Positions 16,335 to 25,167 of a stretch of 64,000 nt of DNA are shown here, one piece after another. The notes below the pieces were generated by a model. The model saw nothing but the letters and a program-made list of their open reading frames with translations. It was not told where the DNA came from and did not search any database. The DNA comes from AP-16 sp046727735. GTDB lineage: Bacteria > Pseudomonadota > Alphaproteobacteria > Rhizobiales > Xanthobacteraceae. Where the stretch lies: the NCBI GenBank assembly GCA_046727735.1, contig JBKPDF010000008.1, positions 1-64,000 of the forward strand. The letters run 5' to 3'. Numbering within the stretch: position 1 is the first letter of the stretch; every line of letters starts with the position of its first letter. The translations under genes were made by a program, and so were the position numbers.

Positions 16335-17341
16335 TCGATCACCTCGTCGGCGCGGGCGTGGAGCGATGGCGGCACGGTGAGGCCGAGGGCTTTCGCGGTC
16401 TTAAGATTGATTGCCAACTCATATTTTGTCGGCTGCTCGACTGGCAGATCGGCGGGCTTCTTGCCCCGCAGTATCTTGTCGATGTACTCGGCCGCCTGCG
16501 TCAATAGTTTGACGCCGTCCACCCCGTAGCTCAGAAGAGCGCCTGCCTTGGCGTATTCGGTGGCATCCGCGACGGTGGGCACCCGATGCTGGCGGGCCAT
16601 GTCGCCGATCCTCACACGATGCAGGTACGTAAAAGGCCCTGGCGAGATGTAGGCAGCGTCGTACCCCTCGCTCGCAAGCCGCGCAAACGCGGCATCAATT
16701 TCTTCAGGCACTCCCAGGTAAAAAACCTCCCAGGTGTAGCCGAACACGTTCGCGGCCTTCGTGATCTCGTCGCCCATCCGATGGAGATCGAGGAGGTCGG
16801 CGCCCTTTCGAGTAATAAAGGCCAGTCGAGATAATCCTGGGAGTGTTTCCTTCAAAAACTCCATGCGCTTGGCTACCAGATCGAACGATATCGTCGATAC
16901 TCCGGTGACATTGGCCTCTGGATGGGCCAAGTTGCTGACAAGCCCGCTCTGCAATGGGTCCGATGCGGCGGACACAATCGGAATTGTCCTCGTTGCGCTT
17001 TTGAGCGCGCGGATCACGGGTGTACTGGATCCGAACAGCACGTCCGGCCGCCTCGCAACGAGTTCTGCCGCGAGTGCTGGAGCTTGATCTATACGACCGG
17101 CCGCCGATATGCAGTCGAAAGTCGCTGTCTGACCGTCGACCCAACCAAGCTCTGCTAGTCGCCGTATAAGCGCCACTCCGGCAGGGACAAGGTCGGGACC
17201 TGGGCACGACACGCTTGCCAGGATGCCAATGCGTTTGGCTCGGTGGGCGGTCTGTGCGCTGCCAGCGCTCGGCCACATCGTAGCCATGACAAGAACGGCC
17301 AGCAGGCCCACGCTACTCCATCGAGCAGCCCGCCGCCTCAT
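16331..17341 (-). CDS. ABC transporter substrate-binding protein (ABC_sub_bind), tandem copy 3
   Basis: A 336-residue periplasmic binding protein and the first of the three in transcription order. Its signal is MRRRAARWSSVGLLAVLVMA, cleaved near GSAQ. NLAHPEANVTGVSTISFDLV and LGLTVPPSLHARADEVIE mark the family. ATG 17341 lies inside the shared junction GACGAGGTGATCGAATGAGG, just after the MFS stop at 17346. Codon use and spacing suggest a single transcript from the MFS gene through all three binding proteins. Confidence 0.84.
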   Translation of the reverse strand: MRRRAARWSSVGLLAVLVMATMWPSAGSAQTAHRAKRIGILASVSCPGPDLVPAGVALIRRLAELGWVDGQTATFDCISAAGRIDQAPALAAELVARRPDVLFGSSTPVIRALKSATRTIPIVSAASDPLQSGLVSNLAHPEANVTGVSTISFDLVAKRMEFLKETLPGLSRLAFITRKGADLLDLHRMGDEITKAANVFGYTWEVFYLGVPEEIDAAFARLASEGYDAAYISPGPFTYLHRVRIGDMARQHRVPTVADATEYAKAGALLSYGVDGVKLLTQAAEYIDKILRGKKPADLPVEQPTKYELAINLKTAKALGLTVPPSLHARADEVIE

Positions 17342-17345
17342 TCGA

Positions 17346-18743
17346 TCACCTCGTCGGCGCGGCGATGGGCGCTTCCATTGAGGAAGCGGCCAGCTCACCA
17401 TCGATGTCCTCGATCGAGCGCCCCTTCGTTTCGATACCGAAGAAGAAATAGACAATCCCGGCCATCGCGAACCAGGAAGCAAGGTAAACGAAAGCCGGGA
17501 TGAGCATGGAGACCGACGCTTCAGGCTTGACCACATTGGACGAGCCGACAATCAGCGCCAAGCCGAGCGGACCGATGATCTTGCCGATCCCACCGAACCC
17601 ATACGCCGAGCCCATGCCGCTGGTGCGCAGGCCTGCCGGCCACACCTCGGCGGCATAGGGACCTACAATCGCAAAGCCCCCGCTGGAGAAGAAATACGTG
17701 ACGATCAGCAGCAACCAGAATACCGAGACCATGCCGAGGAAAGCGTCGTGGAAAAGCGCAGCAAGGATCAACATGACGGCCGCGCCAAACCCAAGCAGGC
17801 CGCCAGATCGACGCCGGCCGATCGAGTCCGACATGTAGGCGAATGCAATGCGCCCGGCAAAGGCACCCACGCTGCAATAGATCATGAGATGCGAAGCCTC
17901 GGCCGGCGAGATCTTCAACAGCAGCACCAGCAGCGTGGGCGCCCATAATGTAAGGCCGTATTCGCCGGTCTGGGCGCCGAGATTGCCGAGCCAGGATACG
18001 GCAAGGCTTCGCGGATGATGAAACAGCTCCCGCCACCGCGTCGGTTGCGAGACTACGGCGGACGGCAGTTCGATCTCCGAAGGATTTTTTTCGAGTGCCC
18101 AGGCCAGCGACTGCCGCGCTTCGGCGAAACGCCCCATACGTACCAGCCAGCGGGGTGATTCCGGCACCCACGCCCGGATGAGCAGAGTGAGGGCCGCAGG
18201 GAGCAGACCTATGACGAACAACGCCCGCCAGCCCCATGCAGGCGCCACGAATGCGCCCAGCGCCGCGCCCAGTCCCGTGCCAAGCGGGATCGCAGCGGTG
18301 ACGATGCCGCCGATCATCCCGCGCTTCGCCGCAGGCACGAATTCCTGGACGAGCGGCAGGTCCACGCAATAGAGGCCGCCCACGCCGAATCCGACGAAGA
18401 AGCGGAAAACGGTGAGAAAAACCCAGCCGTTGTCCGGCGTCAGCGCCAGGATTCCCGTGGCGACAGAAAAATTGATGACGGTGGCGATGAAAACCTTGCG
18501 TCGACCAATTCGATCCGCGAGCCACCCCCAAAACCACGCGCCGGTTATGGCACCGATGCCGGAGGAGAGCAGGATGATCGCAGAGAGACCATAGGTGAGC
18601 TTCCACGGCCCAACGATGAATGCGAGAACAAATCCAATCAGGAAGTAATCGAAGAATTCCAGCATGTCTCCCAGGATCGCGGCGAGCACAATGCGCCACT
18701 GGTTCGCCGTAAGTTTCTGCTGGCGATCGAGAAGCTCGAGCAT
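17346..18743 (-). CDS. MFS transporter (sugar/organic-acid type)
   Basis: A 465-residue inner-membrane transporter with twelve predicted helices. ATG 18743 has GGGGAAC just upstream. The loop 2-3 motif is WGWLADRIGRRK and the loop 8-9 copy YMSDSIGRRRSGG; PESPRWLV and the C-terminal ETKGRSIEDID are typical of the sugar and aromatic-acid porter groups. The substrate is unknown. The last codons (PIAAPTR) are read from a junction sequence identical to the 3' end of the binding-protein genes but in another frame, so the original C-terminus has been replaced. It heads the operon with the three binding proteins. Confidence 0.85.
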   Translation of the reverse strand: MLELLDRQQKLTANQWRIVLAAILGDMLEFFDYFLIGFVLAFIVGPWKLTYGLSAIILLSSGIGAITGAWFWGWLADRIGRRKVFIATVINFSVATGILALTPDNGWVFLTVFRFFVGFGVGGLYCVDLPLVQEFVPAAKRGMIGGIVTAAIPLGTGLGAALGAFVAPAWGWRALFVIGLLPAALTLLIRAWVPESPRWLVRMGRFAEARQSLAWALEKNPSEIELPSAVVSQPTRWRELFHHPRSLAVSWLGNLGAQTGEYGLTLWAPTLLVLLLKISPAEASHLMIYCSVGAFAGRIAFAYMSDSIGRRRSGGLLGFGAAVMLILAALFHDAFLGMVSVFWLLLIVTYFFSSGGFAIVGPYAAEVWPAGLRTSGMGSAYGFGGIGKIIGPLGLALIVGSSNVVKPEASVSMLIPAFVYLASWFAMAGIVYFFFGIETKGRSIEDIDGELAASSMEAPIAAPTR

Positions 18744-18783
18744 GGCGTTCCCCTGATCTGATCCATCTCCCAATCGACAACGC

Positions 18784-18855
18784 CTATGTCGCTGCTGGTT
18801 GCACGGCAGCCAACGAAATCCCGCAAACCGCTGCCCGTGCATCCCGCCGCTTCAT
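18784..18855 (-). pseudogene. N-terminal remnant of an ABC_sub_bind gene
   Basis: MKRRDARAAVCGISLAAVQP plus AAT and a stop, 23 codons. The start resembles the MRRREF signal sequence of the family, with a hydrophobic stretch, then ends 40 bases before the MFS gene. The ATG overlaps the TGA of the cyclase fragment upstream, the same ATGA arrangement as in the intact array. Confidence 0.6.
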
Positions 18856-18980
18856 CTGATCAGCTCGCGGCGAAGCTTGCGGAGGCGCTCGAGCGTGCCC
18901 TCCTCGTCCAAGCCGGTCAGCCGGAAATAGCCCGCAATGTCGGCGGCCAGGATGGCGGCAAGTTTTCGGGGCGCGTTCAT
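18852..18980 (-). pseudogene. Truncated class III adenylate/guanylate cyclase N-terminus
   Basis: A 42-codon frame that begins MNAPRKLAAILAADIAGYFR and continues LTGLDEEGTLERLRKLRREL before its stop. This is the N-terminus of class III cyclases of the AILAADVVGYSRLMGADEEGT type, including the first metal-binding Asp (ADIAGY). The rest of the catalytic domain is absent; the frame ends at a junction with the binding-protein remnant. It has no visible ribosome-binding site and is almost certainly non-functional. Confidence 0.7.
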
Positions 18981-19083
18981 GCCATGCGCCCTTGCTCTGT
19001 AGCGTCCGGCACTGAAAAGTAGTACCCTTCTTTATCACAAAAATCGCCCGCCTACACCGATCCATTCGCAAAGGGAGGGTCCT

Positions 19084-19374
19084 ATGCCTACTTACATCTC
19101 GTTGATCAACTTCACGCAACAGGGCGTTCAGACAATCAAGGACGGGCCGAAACGCCTTGATGCGGCAAAGGAGCGTTTCCGGGCGGCTGGGGCCGAATTG
19201 AAAGCCTTCTATCTCGTTACCGGTCAATTCGATGCCATCGCCATTTCCGAAGCGCCGAACGACGAGGTAGTGGTGAAACTCGCGATGGGGACAGCCGCCC
19301 AAGGGAATGTACGAACTCAAACCTGCCGAGCATTCACAGAGGCGGAATATCGGAAGCTGGCCACGTCCCTTTGA
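19084..19374 (+). CDS. GYD domain protein
   Basis: A 96-residue protein of the GYD family (PF08734), small cytosolic proteins of unknown biochemical role. MPTYISLINFTQQGVQTIKD opens the alpha/beta fold; AFYLVTGQFDAIAISEAPND holds the position of the family's GxYD motif (here GQFD). ATG 19084 has the strong site AAAGGGAGGG, 4-12 bases upstream. No operon partner is apparent: a remnant region lies upstream on the other strand and an unrelated convergent gene lies downstream. Confidence 0.85.
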   Translation: MPTYISLINFTQQGVQTIKDGPKRLDAAKERFRAAGAELKAFYLVTGQFDAIAISEAPNDEVVVKLAMGTAAQGNVRTQTCRAFTEAEYRKLATSL

Positions 19375-19495
19375 TTTTGTAGCGCGTCCGAATTTCGGCT
19401 GTTCCTCACGCATCGGGGAACCTGAGAACCCCCGGACGATCTGGATCATTCCGCCCAACGGGCACTGCCCGAACAGAGCTATCTGCAGCTACCCT

Positions 19496-19879
19496 TCAGG
19501 GATTGGTAAAATAGCCCAGCAGTTGAAACCCGACTGTGCCCTTGCTGTAGCTCACAACCACAACGTCCTTTCCGCCGGCGTACTTGATCCCGCTGGTGAA
19601 ATGCTGGGACCAATTCTCTCCTGTACCCATGGCGACGTACTGGAACTTCACTCCCGAGCCGGGGACTTTTGAACCAGGAACGTGTTCTTCAACAGTATAC
19701 TGAATCTTGAAGTCCGGGTCGCTGTTGTCGACCAAGGGATAAACGATCACGTCCGTCAATACGAACAGCCGGTTCTCGGGCACGTTCAAGGCGGTGAACA
19801 TGTGACCGGGAGTGACAGTAAACCCTCCGGTAGCGAAAACGTCTGCTATCGGAATCGCACTGAGATGGCTGCCGGACAT
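19496..19879 (-). CDS. Hypothetical protein, beta-rich
   Basis: A 127-residue protein with no recognised family. There is no signal peptide or membrane segment. The sequence alternates short hydrophobic stretches, such as NRLFVLTDVIVYPLVD and KDVVVVSYSKGTVGFQLLGY, which suggests a small beta-sandwich. ATG 19879 (MSGSHLSAIPIADVF) has GGGAGAAC upstream. It is convergent with the GYD gene and about 65 bases upstream of the end of the GT39-like gene on the same strand. Confidence 0.6.
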   Translation of the reverse strand: MSGSHLSAIPIADVFATGGFTVTPGHMFTALNVPENRLFVLTDVIVYPLVDNSDPDFKIQYTVEEHVPGSKVPGSGVKFQYVAMGTGENWSQHFTSGIKYAGGKDVVVVSYSKGTVGFQLLGYFTNP

Positions 19880-19943
19880 TCTGTTCTCCCTGACTGCGCC
19901 TTATCTTTTGCCCAGCCGCTGCTCGATCGAGCGGCCGCGCGCA

Positions 19944-21533
19944 TCACGGCGCGCGGCCCGCCGGCCGCAACGGATAGGAGCCGAGATAATCCGTCGCGTA
20001 ATAGACCCGCAGATCGAGCACGCCGCTGCCGCCGCGGCGGATCTCGACGTCGTCGAGAGCGCGGATCTCGCGGAAATGCCGGCCGTAGTTGCGCTCGACG
20101 TCGCGCAGGTGCTCGGGAGTGCCGATGATCAGCGCGTCCCAGCCGGAAAATTTGCTCACGTCCCATCCGAACGCCGCGTCGCGCGGATCCGGGCAGAGGC
20201 AAACGACCGGCAGAAAGCTGCCGAGCTCGACGTCGACCTTGCCGATTTCGACGCGGTGCGCGGTCGCCACGAAGAGCCGCGGCCTTGCGAGCAGGCCGCG
20301 GGCCGCGATCGCACCGCGCAATTCCTTCCAGGCGAGCCCCTTCAGGGTGGGATCCTTCTCGGCGCGCAACGTGTGCCGCACCAGCGTGTGGACCCATCCG
20401 GTCGCCGCCTCGGCGCCGATCACGCCGACGATCAGGAAAATCGCGGCGGTCGACGCGAACAGCCACTGCCGCGGGAAGCGCTCGCCGCGCTCGAGCTTCT
20501 GCGCCGTGAGTTTCCCGAGCAGCGGAAACAGCAGGAGATAACCGGGCGCCTGCCAATGATAATGGCCGCCGACCGGCACCCACAGCGCAACCGCGGTGAA
20601 GACCAAGATCGGAACCGAGCCGATGCACAGCAGCAGCCAGCCGGGCCGATCGGCGGGGCCGGCGCGCACCGCCTGCGCGCTTGCGAGCAGCATGGGAATG
20701 AAGAGCCACGGCCCGAGCAGCGCCGCTTGCCCGAGAATGCTGTCCAACAGCCAGCGTATATGGATTCCGTCATCCTCGATCACGCGCCGGCCTTGAAACG
20801 AGAACGACACCCAGTCGTTCTGCCAATTCCAGATCAGCACCGGGCCGAACAGCACTACGGCGATCAGGCCGGCGAGGTAAGGACCGGGCTCTTTGAACCA
20901 GCGTCGATGCTCGCGGCTCGTCGCCGCGAACACCGCAACGCCGGCCGGCAGCAGGACGGCGTAATATTTCGACAACAAGGCCAGGCCGAGCCAGAGGCCG
21001 GCCTCCGCCCACAGCAGGTTTTCACGCCGGCGGGTTCCGCCGACCGCGACCCGCGCGACGCAATAGCTCGCGGCGAGCACACACAGCAGCAGCGGACCGT
21101 CCGGTTGCACCCATGCGCCCAAGCTGATGGCGAACAGCGGCGACAAATTGAGCAGCAGCGCCGAGAATCCGCCCGCCGCTTCCCCGAACAGCAACGCCGC
21201 GAGGCGAAACGTGAGCCAGGTGGTGGCCGCGAACATCAGGATGAACGGCGCGCGGACGACCAGCACGGCGTCCGATCCGCTGAGCTTCATGGCCGCCCAC
21301 GCGATCCAGAACGACAGCGGCGGATGATCGTAGTAGCTCAGAGCCCAATGCCGCGAGGCGGCGATGTAGTACGCCTCGGTGTGGCCGAGATCGATGACGC
21401 TTGCGGCGAGCGCCAATCGCACGGCGGTGCCGACCACGATCGTCCAGGCGACGAGCGCGGCCGGCGAATCGAACCCGACGCCGGCGAGCCGCTCCGGTGC
21501 CCGGGCGATCCGCGCCGCGGCAGAATGCATCAT
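19944..21533 (-). CDS. Membrane glycosyltransferase, GT39-like
   Basis: A 529-residue integral membrane protein, third of this class. DLGHTEAYYIA (Glu53) replaces the usual DE pair, so the first catalytic Asp is missing; SYYDHPPLSFWIAW is the second signature. About eleven hydrophobic segments are followed by a 110-residue soluble C-terminal domain. ATG 21533 overlaps the TGA of the GT2-GtrA gene (ATGA), so the two are coupled. A GT2 that makes polyprenyl-phosphate sugar next to a GT39-type acceptor enzyme is a standard pair for periplasmic glycan decoration. Confidence 0.82.
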   Translation of the reverse strand: MMHSAAARIARAPERLAGVGFDSPAALVAWTIVVGTAVRLALAASVIDLGHTEAYYIAASRHWALSYYDHPPLSFWIAWAAMKLSGSDAVLVVRAPFILMFAATTWLTFRLAALLFGEAAGGFSALLLNLSPLFAISLGAWVQPDGPLLLCVLAASYCVARVAVGGTRRRENLLWAEAGLWLGLALLSKYYAVLLPAGVAVFAATSREHRRWFKEPGPYLAGLIAVVLFGPVLIWNWQNDWVSFSFQGRRVIEDDGIHIRWLLDSILGQAALLGPWLFIPMLLASAQAVRAGPADRPGWLLLCIGSVPILVFTAVALWVPVGGHYHWQAPGYLLLFPLLGKLTAQKLERGERFPRQWLFASTAAIFLIVGVIGAEAATGWVHTLVRHTLRAEKDPTLKGLAWKELRGAIAARGLLARPRLFVATAHRVEIGKVDVELGSFLPVVCLCPDPRDAAFGWDVSKFSGWDALIIGTPEHLRDVERNYGRHFREIRALDDVEIRRGGSGVLDLRVYYATDYLGSYPLRPAGRAP

Positions 21534-22690
21534 CGGCTGCGCCAGACGAACACGGAAGTGATCACGTAATTCCACACGACGCCCATCACGGCGCCGCCCA
21601 GCCCCGCCAGCCACCAGGCTCGGTTCGACGTGAACAGCCAGTTGCCGACGCCGATATTGGATACCGCGCCGATGAGCGACACGAAGTAGAACCGCAGCAG
21701 CCCGATCGCGAACCGGCGTCCGGTCAGCCGCTGGTCGCGATAGGTGACGGCATTGTTCAGGACGAAATTGGCGGCGATCGCCACGAAGGTGGCGGTGGTC
21801 TGCGCGGCCGCAAACGACAGTCCGAACCATTCGAAGCTCGCCGCCAGCACCGCGAAATGCGCGGCAAGGCCGATCAGGCCCATCAGCGCGAACAACACGA
21901 AACGCAGCCCCAGGAGATCGTTGGTGGCTTTCGCGAGCAGCAGGCCGACGAATTCCAGCAGCACGCGGGAATCGAGCTTGCTCGTTCCGTGCAGCCGCGG
22001 GCGGAATCGATATGGCAATTCGACCGCCCGCAGCGTCCCGCGCGCGGTCAGCGCGATGTCGAGCAAGAGCTTGAAGCCCTGGGTCGAGAGCTCGGGCGCG
22101 AGATCCTCGACGGCGTCGCGGCGGACCATGAAATACCCGCTCATCGGGTCGGTGAGCTCGGTGCCGAGCACGGCGCGCGTCAGTGCGGTCGCCCAGCGGC
22201 TGCTGCGCAGGCGCGACCGGGTGAGGACCTCGGCGGAGCCGCCGGGCTTGTAGCGGCTGCCGATGACGAGATCGGCGGAGCCGGCGCGCAAGGTCGCGAG
22301 CATCGGCGCGAGCAGCGTCTCGTCGTGCTGCAGGTCGCCGTCGATCACCGCGACGTAGGGCGCCTGGCTCGCCAGCATGCCCTCGAGGCACGCGCCGGCG
22401 AGGCCGCGCCGGCCGATGCGGCGAATGCAGCGGATGCGGCCGTCGCTGCGGCCCAGCGACTTCGCGACGGCTGCGGTGCCGTCGGGCGAATCGTCGTCGA
22501 CGAACATCAGCTCCCAGTCGACGCCGGCGAGCGTCGCGTCGATCCGCTCCAGCAGCCTCGGCACGTTGTCGCGCTCATTGAGCGTCGGCACGACGACGGT
22601 GAGCTCCGGCGCACCGCGCGCCGCAAGCGCCCGGATCGCGGGCGTCGCCGCCGGCTCTTGCTCGACCCGCATCCGCAACTCGCTCTTCAT
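21530..22690 (-). CDS. Polyprenyl-phosphate glycosyltransferase (GT2) fused to GtrA-like domain
   Basis: A 386-residue two-domain protein. Residues 28-250 are a DPM1-type GT2: LTVVVPTLNERDNV, FVDDDSPDGTAAVA, IDGDLQHDE with the metal-binding DGD, and DPMSGYFMVRRD. Residues 255-386 contain four membrane helices of the GtrA type, including FVAIAANFVLNNAVTYRDQR. It would transfer a sugar from a nucleotide donor to polyprenyl phosphate on the cytoplasmic side and help flip it. It overlaps hldE upstream and the GT39 gene downstream by ATGA, so the three share one operon with hldD. Confidence 0.88.
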   Translation of the reverse strand: MKSELRMRVEQEPAATPAIRALAARGAPELTVVVPTLNERDNVPRLLERIDATLAGVDWELMFVDDDSPDGTAAVAKSLGRSDGRIRCIRRIGRRGLAGACLEGMLASQAPYVAVIDGDLQHDETLLAPMLATLRAGSADLVIGSRYKPGGSAEVLTRSRLRSSRWATALTRAVLGTELTDPMSGYFMVRRDAVEDLAPELSTQGFKLLLDIALTARGTLRAVELPYRFRPRLHGTSKLDSRVLLEFVGLLLAKATNDLLGLRFVLFALMGLIGLAAHFAVLAASFEWFGLSFAAAQTTATFVAIAANFVLNNAVTYRDQRLTGRRFAIGLLRFYFVSLIGAVSNIGVGNWLFTSNRAWWLAGLGGAVMGVVWNYVITSVFVWRSR

Positions 22691-24165
22691 CGCGACCCGC
22701 GCCGCTGCGATTTACCGACCAGCGCACTCGTGCTGTGCCCGGGCACGCTGGCCACGATCACGACTTCGCCGCCGTCGGCTTCGACCAGTTCCCGGCCCAC
22801 CACTTCCTCGCGCCGGTAATCGCCGCCCTTGACCAGCACCATCGGGCGCACCCGTTCGATCAGTGCGAGCGGCGTGTCGTCCTCGAAGATGACGACGAGG
22901 TCGACGGCTTCGAGGGCGGCGAGCACTTCCGCGCGCGCCTTCTCGTTCTGGATCGGCCGGCCGGCGCCCTTGAGCCGCGCGGCGGAGGCGTCGCTGTTCA
23001 TCCCGACCACGAGCCGGTCGCAGGCGGCGCGCGCTTCCGCGAGCACGTGCACGTGCCCCGGGTGCAGGAGATCGAAGCAGCCGTTGGTGAAGCCGACGCG
23101 CAGCGCCTGCCGCCGCCATTCGGCGAGCCGCTCGTCGAGCACCGCCCAGTCGAACACGATTTTCTCTTCGGCGGCGAGGGTCGCGGCGGGCAGGATGCGC
23201 GAGCGCAGCTCCGCGGCCGAGACCGTCGCGGTGCCGCGCTTGCCGACCACGACGGCGGCGCCAGCATTGGCGGCGCGCGTCGCCGATTCGAATCCCGCGC
23301 CGAGCGCCAACAGGCACGCCAGCACCGCCACCACGGTGTCGCCGGCGCCCGACACGTCCCGGATCTTGACCGGATAGGCCGGCACGTGAACCGGCGCGGC
23401 GCCGTTCATCACCAGTGTCATGCCCTCCTCGCTGCGCGTCACCAGCACCGCCTCGCTGTCGAGCGCGCGGCCGAGCTCCGCCGCAGCGGCGGCGACCTCC
23501 TCTTCGGTCGCGGCCGTGCGGCGCGTCGCTTCCGCGAGCTCCTTGCGGTTGGGGGTGATGACGGTCGCGCCGCGGTAGATGCTGAAATCGCTGCCCTTGG
23601 GATCGACCACCAGCTTTTTGTTCTGCTGCCTCGCCGCATCGATCACGGCGCGGATCACGCGCGGGGTGAGCACGCCCTTGGCGTAGTCGGACAGCACGAC
23701 GGCGCCGGCCCGCGGCATCGCCGCGAGCGCGTGCCCGATCAGTGCCTGTTCGCTGTCGCGATCGACGGGCTTCGCCAGCTCCCAGTCGGCGCGCAAAAGG
23801 TGCGTCGAGAAATGCTCGGACACGAACCGCACCTTGCGGGTGGTCGGGCGCGAGCGGTCGGTGACCAGATAGGCTTCGATGTTGGGTTCGCCGAGCAATG
23901 CGGTCATCAGCCGCCGGCCGGGCTCGTCCTCGCCGACGACGCCGACGAACAGGCAGTGCGCGCCGAGCGCGGCGATGTTGCGCGCGACATTGCCGGCGCC
24001 GCCGATCACCACTTCCTGGCGCCCGACGGCGATCACCGGGGCCGGGGCTTCCGGCGAAATCCGCAGCACCTCGCCGTACACGAAATCGTCGAGCATGAGG
24101 TCGCCGACGCACAGCACGGTCTGCGCCGCCAGCTCCGGCAACCGGTGTTCGAAATCGAACATCAT
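22687..24165 (-). CDS. hldE: Bifunctional heptose-7-phosphate kinase / heptose-1-phosphate adenylyltransferase
   Basis: A 492-residue cytosolic enzyme with both HldE activities, which phosphorylates heptose 7-phosphate at C1 and later attaches AMP. The N-terminal ribokinase-like part has IGGAGNVARNIAALGA, DPKGSDFSIYRGATVITPNR and the catalytic VSGAGDTVVAVLA. The C-terminal cytidylyltransferase-like part (from about residue 350) has GFTNGCFDLLHPGHVHVL with the nucleotide-binding HxGH. Length and domain order match full HldE. It lies 20 bases after hldD and overlaps the GT2-GtrA gene by four bases. gmhA, the preceding step, is at 31.8 kb. Confidence 0.95.
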   Translation of the reverse strand: MMFDFEHRLPELAAQTVLCVGDLMLDDFVYGEVLRISPEAPAPVIAVGRQEVVIGGAGNVARNIAALGAHCLFVGVVGEDEPGRRLMTALLGEPNIEAYLVTDRSRPTTRKVRFVSEHFSTHLLRADWELAKPVDRDSEQALIGHALAAMPRAGAVVLSDYAKGVLTPRVIRAVIDAARQQNKKLVVDPKGSDFSIYRGATVITPNRKELAEATRRTAATEEEVAAAAAELGRALDSEAVLVTRSEEGMTLVMNGAAPVHVPAYPVKIRDVSGAGDTVVAVLACLLALGAGFESATRAANAGAAVVVGKRGTATVSAAELRSRILPAATLAAEEKIVFDWAVLDERLAEWRRQALRVGFTNGCFDLLHPGHVHVLAEARAACDRLVVGMNSDASAARLKGAGRPIQNEKARAEVLAALEAVDLVVIFEDDTPLALIERVRPMVLVKGGDYRREEVVGRELVEADGGEVVIVASVPGHSTSALVGKSQRRGSR

Positions 24166-24186
24166 GCGCTGCGCCCGCCCGTCCGT

Positions 24187-25167
24187 TCAGCGATACCGGT
24201 CTTCGGCGTCGAGATAGTTCGTGACATAGTCGCGCACCGAGTGCTCGAGCGGATGGAACTGCCCGGCGTATCCGGCGCGGCGCAGGTTGTCGACATTGGC
24301 CTGGGTGAAATACTGGTAGCTGCCGCGGATCGCCGGCGGCATTTCCACGTACTCGATCTTCGGCGGCCGGTCCAAGGCTTCGAACATGGCGAGGATCATG
24401 TCGCGGAAGCTGCGGGCATTCCCGGTGCCGACGTTGTAGATGCCGCACACCGCCGGCGTGTCGATCAGCCAGTCGATCACCGCGATCGCGTCCTTGACGT
24501 AGATGAAGTCCCGCGCCTGCTCGCCGTCGGCGATGCCCTCGCGGTAAGATTTGAACAGCCTGACCGGCAGCCCGCTTCTTGCCTCATCGAAGACCTTGGC
24601 CAGCACGCTCATCATCGCGCCCTTGTGATATTCGTTCGGGCCGAACACGTTGAAGAATTTCAATCCGGCCCATTGCGGCGGCAGCTTCTGCCCCTTGCCG
24701 AGGCGGTCGATCACGGCAAGATCGAACAGATGCTTGCTGAAGCCGTAGAGATTCATCGGCCGCAACCGCTTGAGCGCCGCAAGCGAGCAATCGTCGGCAA
24801 ATCCCGCAGCGCCGTCGCCGTAGGTCGCGGCCGAGGATGCGTAGATGAACGGGGTGCGGGTCGCCGTGCACCAATCGAGCAGCCGCAGCGAGAGCCCGAA
24901 ATTGGTGGCGACGACGAGATCGCCGTCGGTTGCGGTGGTATCCGAAATCGCGCCCAGGTGGATGACCGCGTCGAGCTTGCGTCCCGCCAGCCATTTTTCG
25001 AGCTCGGCCGGCGCGACCACGTCCGCGAGTTGGCGTTTTTGCAGGTTGCGCCACTTGCTGCCGGTCTCGAGCCGGTCGCTGATGGCAATATCGGTGCGGC
25101 CGCGGTCGTTGAGGTTGGCGACCACGTTCGACCCGATGAATCCGGCTCCGCCGGTTACCAGCAGCAT
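24187..25167 (-). CDS. hldD: ADP-L-glycero-D-manno-heptose 6-epimerase
   Basis: A 326-residue extended SDR that converts ADP-D-glycero- to ADP-L-glycero-D-manno-heptose, the last precursor step. MLLVTGGAGFIGSNVVANLN is the NADP-binding start; IHLGAISDTTATD, YASSAATYGDG and the catalytic YGFSK are HldD motifs, as are FFNVFGPNEYHKG and GEQARDFIYVKD. ATG 25167 is chosen from this conserved start. It is the first gene of the hldD-hldE-GT2-GT39 operon and is divergent from waaF, with about 330 bases between the two starts. Confidence 0.95.
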   Translation of the reverse strand: MLLVTGGAGFIGSNVVANLNDRGRTDIAISDRLETGSKWRNLQKRQLADVVAPAELEKWLAGRKLDAVIHLGAISDTTATDGDLVVATNFGLSLRLLDWCTATRTPFIYASSAATYGDGAAGFADDCSLAALKRLRPMNLYGFSKHLFDLAVIDRLGKGQKLPPQWAGLKFFNVFGPNEYHKGAMMSVLAKVFDEARSGLPVRLFKSYREGIADGEQARDFIYVKDAIAVIDWLIDTPAVCGIYNVGTGNARSFRDMILAMFEALDRPPKIEYVEMPPAIRGSYQYFTQANVDNLRRAGYAGQFHPLEHSVRDYVTNYLDAEDRYR

